DNA from: Certhia americana
Lineage: Eukaryota; Chordata; Aves; Passeriformes; Certhiidae
DNA: 64,000 bases
Assembly: GCA_018697195.1 (NCBI GenBank)
Contig: CM031864.1
Location: forward strand, 25,802,086 to 25,866,085
Reading direction: 5' to 3'
Positions 1-12,500 of this stretch are shown here, piece by piece. Each line of letters opens with the position of its first letter. Within the stretch, counting starts at the first letter, position 1. The notes beneath the pieces are model-generated. The model made no database searches. It had not been told where the DNA came from and was given only the letters and a program-made list of their open reading frames with translations. The translations under genes were made by a program, and so were the position numbers.

Positions 1-356
1 CACCAGGAGAGGCTGAGGGAGCTGGGAAAGGGGCTCAGCCTGGAGAAAAGGAGGCTCAGGGGGGACCTGCTGTCTCTGCACAACTCCCTGACAGGAGGGG
101 GCAGCTGAGGGTGCCAGAGAACAAGGGACAGGATGAGAGGAAACAGCTTCAAGCTGCATCAGGGAAGGTTCAGGCTGGATATTGGGAAAAAATACTGAAA
201 GGGCTGTTGAGCCCTGGCACAGCAGCCCAGGGCAGGGGTAGAATCCCCATTCCTGGAGGGATTTTGAAGCCATGTGCATGTAGCATTTGAGGACATGGGT
301 CAGTGGTGGCCGTGGAGGAATGGTTGGACTCGATGACCTTGCAGAGATTTTTCAGT
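1..356 (+). mobile_element. CR1 LINE 3' fragment, left end of window
   Basis: It begins inside a CR1 body (GGCTCAGCCTGGAGAAAAGG) and continues through the standard 3' region to the tail GGTTGGACTCGATGACCTTG near 335-345. It is 5'-truncated by the window edge and lies in ODR4 intron 1, in the same orientation as the gene. Confidence 0.88.
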
Positions 357-452
357 CAAACAGTTCTAAAGTATCTTTGTGTGAGATTTACTCTACTGTA
401 CCCATTGCACTGTATGTATTTTCTTTCACTTTATGCATTGTGTGTTTTGTAG

Positions 453-586
453 GTTGGTACTACAACATCTCACTTAAACCTGGAGCCATGGGTAGAACTT
501 ACCTTGTCGAGGAAGGTATTGGGCAGTACTTGACAGAGCTCAGCACAAAGGTGAAGCCATATGTCACTGGCCTGTTGATAGGGCAG
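453..586 (+). CDS. ODR4: ODR4 exon with the start codon
   Basis: The acceptor TTTTGTAG ends at 452. About 35 bases of 5' UTR precede ATG 488, and 33 codons lead to the donor GTAGGT at 587 in phase 0. The frame is open back to the acceptor, but orthologues start at MGRTY, so coding begins at 488. The following intron is only 98 bases. Confidence 0.93.
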
Positions 587-3500
587 GTAGGTGTGGAATT
601 GTCCTTCCATTCATGCCTGTGAATTGGGGAAACCCCTGTTCAGCAGTCTCAAAATGTGTTTGCTTCTGTTGATGCTTTGGCAAGTGTTCCCCACAACGGG
701 ACTATGTCATTCGGGCTGTGCGAACCCCTCCCAAGGAGCAGCAGCAGGAGGAGAGCGTGGGCCCTCCCAAGCTGGTATCCCTGGATGAGGAGTGGATCAC
801 CACACATGCCAGTCAGGTGAGGACTCACTCTGGGAGGTGGCAAAGGGGTGGGAGGAACAAGAGGGAAATAAGATGGACACAAAGGATCTCAGCACTTGTG
901 TCATCTCAAGCTCTTTTTTCAGAGTGAGAGAGCCTTCCTCACCATGCTGGGCACAGATGTTTTAAAACAGAAATACCCTTATTGTTTTCAGGTTTTTTGA
1001 TAAAAGGACACTTGATAATACTGAAGGGAAAACACTTGCAGGATATCTTCCTGCATGGAGAGGGTCCTATAAGTGAAAAACAGTTTCCCTTAGTTCACTT
1101 CTGCTCTTGGTGCAGACTTGTCTCACCAGTGGTTTTTGATATCTGGAGTTACACTGTTTCTAGATTGCCAAAACTATTAATAAATTTTCATTTTCAAGGT
1201 GTCCAGAATGCTCCCTGGAGGATTGCTGGTTCTGGGTGTGTTTATGATTGCAACTCCAGAGCTGGCGAAGGACAGTCAAAATGCTTTGCGCAAGGTAAGC
1301 AGAATTCCTACTGGAAGGACAGCAACATCTTTGTGTGTGTGAGGAATTTGCTGTCATTGACTTAACTAAAATACAGTTGTTTTGTTGCTTTATTTCACAA
1401 GCATTGTACTTTGATGTATGGGTTTGAGACTGGAACCTCAGAAATCCCTGTCCTGTAGGACACTATTTGTTAACTCCCTGATCATTACTGCAATAGCAAA
1501 TCTGAATTTCTATTTACTGTGTTTATCAGTGTCTACTGAGTGTGGACACTCTGGTTTAGGGAAAACATCCTCAAGGTTTATATAAAGCTAAATCCTTGTG
1601 GCACAGGCACTAGTGATGTTAACTTGTTAGATTTCCGTGTCTGAATGAATCACTCAGTTTAGAGGTGTTTACAATAGTGAAAGATCTATAATTCTGATTC
1701 CTTTAAGAGAAACATCTTGTATAGAATGTGCACACTTGACTTAAAGGTATGGGATTAAGTTTAAAACATACTCAGAACTATGTGACAGACTTAAAACATG
1801 TTTTTGTTACAGTATTGGGACATCTACTGCCAAATTTGATTTCTGTTCTGTATAAGTATATTCATTTTACCATTTTTCTAACGTAATCATGGTGAGTGAT
1901 TTAAGCATGAGCAGGTTTGGCAGCCTGAGATCCAAGAGTCAGTTTTGGCAGTTCAGTGTAATTGCATCTCAGTTGTGCTTATTGAAACTGGTAGGTCACT
2001 AAAAACAGGTGAGTTGTGTCCAGGTGATCAGTGATTGCTGAATTAAAAATTGGGGGGGGGGGGGGGGGATTTGCTTTTTATAAATATTAGATATTTTGCA
2101 CAGCTTTCCTGACCCAGCTGATAGGCACAAAACTGTAATGTGTCTGTAAGGACAAAAACATACAGATTGGACAAGTGAATGTGTGCTGCTTTCTTTGGTT
2201 TATAAGAGAACTAAATTAAGATTTCACAAACCTTTCCCAATTTAGGGAAAAGTGCCTCTGAATCCCTGTTGAATGTTCTTTTTACATGATGTTTTGGTGA
2301 TGTGTAAGCTGTGTTTTCTGCTTATACATAATTTTGATATTGCTTGGACTTAAAATTTTACTACAAGACTATTTTCCAGGAATTATAGTATATATTTTTG
2401 GTCTTTAGCTAATCTTCTCAGTGGAAAAGTCCTTGAGTAAAAGAAGGCTCTGGAAACCTGCTGAGGAGGAGGTCTCAGACAGAGCAGCACTTCAAATCTG
2501 TTCTGCTACAAAAAAGTATCCTTTATGAGCAAGGTTTATTGACTGAGGCTGCTACCCCAACCTCTTTTATCCAGTTACTGCTGAATAAATAAGAATTAGA
2601 GAATTAGGGAGGAGGAGGTGGCTGTTTAAGTTCAGCAGCTAGACATGTATAAGTTGAAATAATGAAGTTTTCTGATGATAAGCCATGGTTAAGACTATTG
2701 ACCCTCGCCCTTGCAAAATTTCATCATATCTTATGAGGTCTGTTGGTGTGACTGCATAGAATTACATGTTTTCCAGTCAGTCTTGACTTGCATAAACTGA
2801 AAAAAACTGTCTAAATTACTGTTTGGCTTCTTGAATTGCTGTTACCAGTGGTGCTTGCATGGAATTGGGGGAGCAGCAGGCCTGTGGGTTCAATAGAGAG
2901 CTGCAGCACAATGCAGGAGCTGTTGGTAGTGGCATAATACAAGGAGAGAAAGCAAGGATTTTTCTCTGAGAGGAGAGAGAGATGAGGACAAATTACAAAT
3001 TGGTGCCTTGGTGCTTCTCCTGTCAATACATATTGATCTTAATTTGTTTGTAAGTGATGGCACAGCATCACTGTGGTAGTTGGAGATTACAGGCAAATGT
3101 TTTCCCACTATTTTACACTGATGAAAGGTGAGAACTTGCTCGAGATCATAAATTAGTTCAACGAGGAAGTTTAGTTGAGAACAAAGTTAATTGTAAATTG
3201 TTCCTAGTTGTTCCCTTGCTTTTCACTGGATCTTTTTCTTTACGTAGCACAGAGTAATTTGCCGAACCTACGATGTGCAGGACCCAAAGGTAAGCTCGTC
3301 CTGCTGTTCCACAATGCAGCTTCTAATGCATGGCAAGTAATGCTAAAACCCAAAAAACCCTCAATACAGTGCTTTGGATAGATGCTTTATGGCTTTTCTT
3401 TTCTGCTCTCAGAGTTCAGCTAAACCAGCAGACTGGAAATACCAGAGTGCTTTGACTGCTTCCTGGGTAGCTTTGGGCTGCACAGTGAATGTGAACATCC

Positions 3501-6500
3501 ATATTCCACTTCTTGCTACTTCTCCCAACCACGACCTGGAGAAGAATACCAAGGTAACTCACTGCCTGCACCAGTTCTACACACCAGTAACCATACTCAT
3601 TTGTCTGCTGAAAATTAAATAAGAGAGAAAGAGTTGAGTGCGAGAGAGGAGTAGGACTAATCAGTGGAGAATGTATAGCAATTACTCCTCTTTTAAATGT
3701 ATCTTCTGCTGTGCTTAGTGAGGAGTTTGCTTTGTTCAAAATTATGTAATAATTGTCATGAGTATCCCTGGTAACCTCTCTGGTGCCTCACCTGGTGAAA
3801 GATAACACCCAATTTGTGAGGGTTATGGGGTGCTTTTGCTGTGAGTTGACTTTCAATGGGCTACAACCCTTTCTAAAACCCCCAAATCCCTAGGGTGGCA
3901 CTTCAGTATTTTGCAATGCTTGTTTCTTAATTTGTTCTGAATGTGGTCCATTTAAGGTTTACCTTTGGAAAAACAGTTTTTTCAGAGACTTTAAAACTCT
4001 CTCAGAGTAACTATTAAAACACATACTTCTATAAGTTTCAGCATGGTACTGTCCAGTCCTTCAGTGAAATTCTTTCCTCTTGTGATTTTTTTGTTTTGTT
4101 TTGTTTTCATTTTTCATTAATTTTAAAGAATGGGTTAAACCGATGGTCAAAACAGATAGAAGACAGTGTCTTTCTGATCAATGGCCAAGTTAAAGATGAG
4201 GATACAGAACTGTTGGAAGGGCAGGTGAGTACCAAACAAGGAGGAATTGAGCTCTAAAGATGTATGGTTGGAACCTCTGTGTGACAAAGCACTGACTGAG
4301 ACATCTCCTGTGCAGTATTTGTTGATCTGGTTGGCTGTTCCAGATAACCAGTACACAGAACTGCTCATGTTCTCAGCTCCATTCCTGTGGTTTGCCTCTC
4401 CCTCCTCCGGCAGTGTGAATGCAGTAATTATGAGTGAAGTGACTGAAATGTTTCTATTACAGAGCACAGTGAGGTGTGAATGTGGGTGATGATGGCATTT
4501 CAAAGACCTACATCTGTCACGTCGTTAGCTGATGCATTCATCTCTCCTTTTAGTTTTGTAGTTCTATTCTTGTGGTTGGTTTCTAAGTGCTATTTTTCTC
4601 TCTCAAAGGCTATAAACGAGGAAACACTATGCCATTGTAAGGAGATAGCTTCAGGGACATTTTTTTTTCCTGTTTCATGATACAAAGAATTTTTTTCCCC
4701 TCAGAAAAAATTCAGAGGAAATACTCAGCCCAGCGTTCAGTTTTCTGATGTCAAGGTTCTGACACAGCTGGTAAGTTTTTAGTGGTTTGCAAAGTATGAG
4801 CTTACCTTTGAATTATAAAATAGAGCAAAAAATAAAATAACGAGGTTCTGAATTATTGTCTAGAAATCTTGCTCACTTATTCCTAAGACTTTTTTTTTCC
4901 TTCCTGGATATTGAGCGTGAAATTGGTTGTCAACAGATCTGCCTTTATTTTGTGCCTTTAGAAATTCTTGTGGTGTGATAACCATGGTGTCCATGAATTG
5001 CATAGTATAGCTGAAGGACTGGAAAACAGGTTATGGAAAAGAAGTCCTGTGACTAATTCCTTTGGTAGTAGGATACCTGTAGGTACCTGTGTACATTGAT
5101 TTCAAGTAGCTTTGCTTCTGAAATTCAGAGTCACCCACACACACTTCAATCCACAGCTTGCCCTGGCTAGCTTGGATATTCACTTGGATGCTTTTGTCAG
5201 AAGTTCAGCTGCCAGCTCTGGATTAAGGCACAGATCCCGTGAGCTGAATCATTGTCTGGAACTGCTGGATCTATGTCAGGAGTTTCCTCCCTACCAGAGT
5301 TGTGAAGAGCCGTGAATTTGGTGCCCCAGTCTAGGTCCTGAGATCCAAATGTGGCCAGGCATTGTTTCATAGCCTTCTGTGTTTTGTCAGATGGTTCCTA
5401 GATTCTCAAAGTTACGTTCAGCAAAGCTAGAAGTGTTTCCAATGCCATTTTAATGACTCCCTGAGTATCTCAACTTCTTTTGTTGTTACTGTCTATTGTA
5501 TTGAGGTTAGTTGCTGTAGGGAAAGGAAAATTTTTTTTGGCAGAAGTGGTTTGTGCAGTTGATGTGGATGTTGTGCATCGCAGTGTTTCCAGGTGTTGTC
5601 CTGGAGCTTCATGCTCACACTCATTGTTGTGGTAATTAGGGAGAGCATTTCTAGGCAACAGTTTGATGCAGCTCTCAGTGTGACCACGTGTATAATTTGG
5701 TATTGACTGATAGGATGACTCCCAGCACACTCTGGGTTACACTGATTATAGCAAACATGAAAACCTCATTGTTTAAAAAAAGTCTGAAAAAGACTTACCA
5801 GTTGCAATACTGTTACTTGCTACAAGTCTGGAAAGTTTTAAAATCTCACAGACACAAGTGTTTGAAACACCTGAAGAGATAAACACATTTTCCGTAATAG
5901 AAAAGAGATTTTTCAGTCTTGCCTAAAGAAATGAATAACTAAAATAAAATTAGTTACATACGATGAGGGAAACAGGTTGTATGTGTGCACGTGCTGGTGG
6001 TTTGCTGGTTCTGGTTTTAGTGACTCTGCTGCAAGTGCCTGGGCCTGGGATAAAAGTGGATGTGTTTGTTCCTCAGTGCCAGAGCACCAGCGCCAGGTCC
6101 ACGGCGACAGTGCAAGTGTGCAGTGGGTCCATAAACCTCCGGGGAGCTGTGAAATGCAGGGCCTACATCCATAGCAACAAGCCCAAGGTTAAAGAAGCCA
6201 TTCAGGTACTGAGCATGGTCTTAGTCCATCAGAAGCATTCTTCTGAAGGACTTGGCATACTGGTTTTTCTTTGACAGAATGGTCTAAACTGGGGTCAAAA
6301 TGTTGGGCGGGGGATTATTTTAGAAACCATCATGTGGGGATAGTTTTGCTTTTCTAGAGGATATGTGTGCTGTGGGTAAGGCTGGGCTCTGGGGAGTCTT
6401 TGCACAAATTTTCAAAGGGATTAGACTTCGAAGAATTTTCTTTAAAAAAGTTGCAGACTATTATTTGTAGAGGTAAAATTCAGATTTACTTGCTCACTAA

Positions 6501-9500
6501 TTTATTTTTTTCCCTCACTGAGTCAATGCCTTGCAATTATTTTTGTTTGGTTTTACTGATAAATATCTAGAGGTTGTCAGTTCTTATCTTGACAATCCTA
6601 AAACTTTCCTCAGCTTTTCATTTTTGTTTCGTGGTTTTCCTACTTGATACCAATTCTTTCGATGTTAGCTTCTCATTATTAATAAATTATTATTTATTAG
6701 TTTGAAAATTCACACTAGTTTTTATTTTCTGGGGAAAAACTATTTTCTCATCATGGGTTTAATGTATATGGCTTCTTTGGTTATTTCTTCCTGGTTAAGA
6801 GCTTTGCAAATAACTTGGATGTTCCTGATGATTTCACTGTGTCCTTGCAGGCTTTGAAAAGAGACATAATAAACACATTGAGTGATCGGTGTGAAATACT
6901 GTTTGAAGATCTGATTTTAAATGAAGGACCTCAGAAAAAAAGTAAGAAATTTAAAAAAAACCCCAAACCACCAGCTTATATTTGTGCTGGATTTTGGTGG
7001 TAGTAGAAAATTCTGTTATAGTGAAGTTACAGTATGGTTGGAGCAGAATAAGAAGTAAAAAGTATAATTGCTACTTGTCAGCCTTGACTTCTTCATAAAT
7101 CTGGAAATTTTTTTGTCATGTTTGTCCTTTGGCATCGCAGCTTTCGCATCGTATTTGTCTTCAGTTCCTGTGACCACAAAATGCAATCCTAGCTTCTTCC
7201 TCACTTAACAGAAATTTTGCGATTTTTAAAACTTCTGTAGTTGAAACTCATATATCTGAAGTTCCAAGTGTACCTTGCACACTTTAAATGTTTATTTCTA
7301 TCTATTTTTTTTATTTTTTTTTTTTTTAAATTCATGTATGGTGTTCTTGTTAATATTGAAATGTGTTAAAACTTAATAGAGACCAGATCTCTGAGTGCGT
7401 GCCGGACTCTTTAAACTCCTTTAAGTCAGTGCAGTGGTGTCCTTGTCTTGTTGTTGTGTTTAATCCAAAAAGGAGTTAATTGACAAATCAATGTGAGTGT
7501 CTGGGGCAGGGAGAGCCTTTTCCATTGCACGTAGTTCTGAGTCCTCTCTCTAGGTGGCACCCGAACTTTGTGGCTCTGAGTGTGACACCTCTGCAGTCCT
7601 TTGTGCTGGTGAAATCCTGCTCCTCGGGGAGCTCTTCTTATCTGCAGGTTCTCTCAGAGCACTCCTGCAAGTCATTCCAAACCGGAGAAAAGCTCTGCTT
7701 TGCGTTTTATGGTCTGTTTTGGAGCTGCCGTGTGTGTTTCTGGAGAGACTAATAATGTAAAGACAAATCCATACAATAGCAGCCAACTAAACCAGGCATG
7801 TCTGAAAGCACGGTTTGTACACAGAGACCTTGAGCTCTTCTTTTGCAATGACTTTATCTTGTGCTCAGAGTTTATGGAGGAATCTTATCATAACTGTCAA
7901 GGCTTTTATGGGGATGGTATTTCTCCCTCTTTCCTTTTAGATTTTGGGAGGGAATATCATGTCTTGCCTCAGAGACTGTTTGTCCCAATTTCTGGATCCA
8001 GTGTGATGCTCAGTGATTATAAGTTTGGTGATGAGGCTGCTGGAGAAATCCAGGAACGTTTTGTGGAGATGTTGGATCAGCCTGTGCAAGCTGAAGATAT
8101 GCACATAGCTGAGGACATCAGCACAGGTAAATATCTGAGAGCCAGGGCAGGCTGGGTCAGGGGCTAAGAAAATGCTGGCTAATGGCATAGGCAGTTTTAT
8201 CCAGATATGGATATGCCTGAAGTCAACTTACTTCATAAGCAGCTCTAAGGATTTACTTAAGGATCACTTCATTACAGCTTACATATATTGTGGAAAATGG
8301 TCGAGTTTCTTAGAGTTTGTATTTCTTGGAAGAGAATTCTCTCAAATATTTTGGTTTTTCATGGCTGCAGCCCATGAGCTGCTGTAGAAACATGAAGAGA
8401 GGGTTAACCAAGGTTTCCATATGCCACTCTGCTCATGAATTAGAGGCGATCCTTTACTGACAAACAAACTCTTAAAAAACACTCTGTAGTTTTAAAAGCT
8501 TTATTTTTTACATTAATATATATATGTACAGTTTCAGTAGTTCATCTTTTTAGTGCTAAGTAGTTTTGAGACAAATTAGAATAAGTTGACTGATTTAGTA
8601 AAATCTACTGTTTTTTCACTACTGAATTAAAACACTTTAAAAATTCTTCTAGCAAATAATTCATATAGTCCTAATGTGTCTTTCAGGAAGTTTTCATGCT
8701 AAACATGCTGTTTTAAAAAAGACCAAATACCTCTCTTTATTTTTTAGTTTATGTACCAAATGCAGTGCCCAAACCTGAAGATCTGTGGTTCACCCAGAAT
8801 GAAAACAAAATTGAGAGCACTTTCCATTTCCTGCTGAATGTTTTACAAGTTTATGGTCTGATTATGAGACTGCTGTATTCCCTTAATACAGATATTTTGC
8901 CGTAATCCAGCTACTGGATTCCTCTTTCTGAATATTTCTGGTCTATATCATTTCCTGTTGGTTTTCTTTCCCTTGAAATGTTAATTTCAATGTATAATTC
9001 AAATATGACATTGAAATGCACCTAATAACATTTCCTATGGTTCTCCCCTCTTTTTCCCCCATCAAAATGCTGCTTCCAGTTTTATAATTTAAATAAATAA
9101 AAAAAAATCCAACACTAATTCTCAGATAAGAACTATGAACACTTTTTGGTGTTGGTATTTAGGGACGAAAATTGGGCAGTGTAACCATGACTTGCTCTGC
9201 AGGGTGAGCTGTGAGTATTGATATTCTCCTTGACTTACATGTTAACTTAGAGGGAGTTTTGAGTTCCCTAATTTCAGAGCTAACCATGAATTCTTGTCTT
9301 TCTAAATGAATCAGCTCCCCCCAGGCTTTAACTAGACCTGTTAGCTGTGAACTGACTCATCCTTTTGAGGAGTAAGACGTGTACAGGAACCTCAAGGAAA
9401 ACAGGAAAGCCAATAAAAATCTCTCTGGCATTATTAGCGTAACTTTAATACTCTTAAAACTTATTACTACTGAGCTTTAAGGAATCAGTGTAGCTTAGAG

Positions 9501-12500
9501 AAGCAAATGGGTATTGTTGTAGCAGTGGAGAGAGGTGTGGGAGGAGAGAGGTGATGATTCAGTTCAGTTTTATTGCTTATGTAAGGCTGTGTAAGCTGCA
9601 GGTAGGAAGGAAACACCTTTCCACTTGCAGCAGGGCATCCCAGAGATTAATGCCAACAATAGGTGTGAAGTGATGGCCACAAAAGGAGTTTGGGAGTTCT
9701 TGTAGTCTGCTGCTTGTAGAGTTTACTGGGGGGGATTTATATTCCTTTTCTATTAAAGAAAATTAAAGCAGGTGTGTATTTTCTTTAAAAAAAAAAAAAA
9801 ACCCAAACCCACAAATTAAAATAAGTGCATAGAAGAGGAGAGGAATAAACATGCAAGGGATTGTGGGAAAGCCTGGCCTTATCCTGGTGACCACCATAAA
9901 GTTTGTCCATGGAATGGGCTCTGTTAATAGCAATGATAACAATAATGCTGTCAGCACAGCACTGTTCATTCTGATAATTATTGTTGAGGCATCAGTCACT
10001 TGTGGTTTATTAAAATTGCAAGTTGTTTATACTCTTTTATCACACCAGGAAGGTCATTTTAGAAAGAATCCTGTTAAATGCATACAAAATATTCTGCGTT
10101 CTAAAAAATAACCCCATTAATTATGAGATACAGTTTTTATTGTTACTTTGGTTTGAAATGTCTGAGTATTGCTGTTAACGTGCTTTTGTGTTATAATGAG
10201 AGTTTGTGGTTTCTCTTGTGCAAAGGCTTTTCCAGTGCATCATTTTGACTTGGGAAGCATGTGTCATTTCTCTAAGCTTAGCTCTAACTTTGTTAATAAT
10301 AGTCAATATTCAGTAATTGGTTTGTAGGGATTTTTGTCATCAGCCTTTCTGTTTGTGTCACAGTTCCTGTGGTCCGAGGCACCTACCTTGAATTAACTGG
10401 AAATGCTGTTCATACTGAGGTTCTGCAGAAAGTCTGCTGTTAAAAAGAATTCTCTAAAATTCAAAAACACGAGCAGGCTTTTGAAATAATTTGGGGTTTT
10501 GTTGCTCTTTAAAATATACGCTTCAGAAGAAGAGGATCTAATCAGTATAGGCAAAAGATTTATTTTTTTAAGGGGTTTAGTCAAAATATGAATTTTTGAG
10601 GTCAGTTTTACGTGTTTACTGAACTTGGGCTCTCCTGCTGTCTCCTGCAGTTTTAGTATCTTGACTCTGTACAGTTCTCCAGTGGGGACACCACTGGGTC
10701 ATGCTTTAAAATTGGTATGTGGAAAATAGAAAGTAAACCCTGAGCTATTTATAAATGAAAGCCTTAAATAGCTCTAACACTGTAATTTCGAGGTATTTAG
10801 TGCTCTAATACAGGCAACTGAAAGCTCTGCATTTCTGATTGGCTTTAGTAAATCCCTGCTCCTTCTTGGTGCAGGGGGTGGGCTGTTAAATGCTCTTGAG
10901 TGGATAGACAGAAATAAAACTTCAGCGGTGATAATCACCCATCTTGGTTAGGAAACTGAAGAATTTAAGATTCATCTAATTGGTACTAGAAAACATCTGC
11001 TATGAAAACTCTTCTGTGTGATTTTGCTGCTCCACACGCAAATCTTCCAGAATGTGATGGCATAAAGGCCTGTGGCAGCTGAATAGCTCAAGGCTGGTTC
11101 TTTTTCCCTTTGTCTTTTTATCTTTTCTCTCTGAACAGGTGAGGAATGTGCTGCTTCCGAAGGTCCCCTCAGCACAGGGAGGCACAAGGAAGCCTCAAGT
11201 TAGAGGGCACAGACTGTCCTACCTGCTTATCAAATACCCAGCAGAAAGGAACCTGCTGGAGCTAGACTTCAGAGGTGGCCCGAAAAATGCAGTCAGATTA
11301 TGCCAAAGTGGGATGTTTTGCGGAATTCAAAACTCTGGACAGAAATTCTCTAACTGCGCTAGTTAAGATACTGAAAACTTATATTGCAACAATTAATAAT
11401 TTCTCTACTCTAGCTGAAGACTTCTGCTCATATTTTAGGCAGCTGAGGAAGTGTTTTTCTTGGCACAAAGGAAATAATGATCTAGCCATGGCCTCATTGA
11501 GGATCAGTGGGATTCAGGGGTATTTGATAATTCCTCTTCAAAAAACACACTTTGCACTGAAACATTATTATCTTGATTTTACATGTATGTGCTGCCTGGA
11601 GAGAGATCTCCAAACACTGTCTGTGTATCTATATATCTCACTGTCCTGTTGAGTTTCATATCAGACAGTTAGTGATTTCTCTGCTTCAGTACCTCCTGTA
11701 CCAGTGCAGTGGGTTTGGGGATAAAAAAACCTAAATACAGGTTTTAGAAGTCTAGTTCGAGTGTTTTTGTGTAACAGGTCTTGTGCAAGTTTGACTTAAG
11801 GAGATTTTGAAGGCAATTATGCACATGACTCAACAGAAACAACCTTTCTGATCACATCTAGATTTTCCATTTCCACCATAGCTAATGACAGAGAAAGTAC
11901 TTCATGAATCATTTGCATATGAATCACACAAAGGATGTGCCTTATTACTCAAGCATGTAATTTGTGATTTATTGCTGATGGACAGCCCTTCTGTGGAAAT
12001 GGAAATCTGTTTTTATTCAGATCAGTGTCCCATGGCCTTCTAAACCCTGATATCTGGTACTGCTGGGGGTTTCCTTGTCTCCAGAACAGTCTGTCAGGCT
12101 TGTTCTCTTATCTGAGCTTGCTTGTCCTGTTCTTCCCAGACACATCCAGCTCTCACTGCCATTACAAGCACTTTGTCTTACCCTTTGCTTGTGCAGAAGG
12201 TGCCTGTGGTCGTAGATTCTGAATTGTAATCCAAACTTTTGGTAAGTCTTAGCAAACTCCTGGAAGAAGGAATGCTGCAAATTGAAGGCCTTTGGCCCAC
12301 CACCATCAACCTGCCTTGTCACTGAGGAGTGTCTGGTGTATTCCACACTGGCTTTATATGGCCCAAGCAAGTTGGGCTGAAGGACTAGAGATTAATCCCC
12401 TTCTTTCTCTTCTGCCTCTCTAACTAGCTGGATATAGCCAAGGGATTAGGGAGATCTTTGCAAAGGAAATAGATACAGGTTTGAGTCCCAGCCGCCTGGA

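Noticed and set aside
11275..11652. 125-codon frame in ODR4 intron 12, considered as an extra ODR4 exon or nested gene
   Set aside because: The canonical exons join without it, its ends lack matching splice phase, and I recognise no homologue. Kept only as context for the 3'-end observation.
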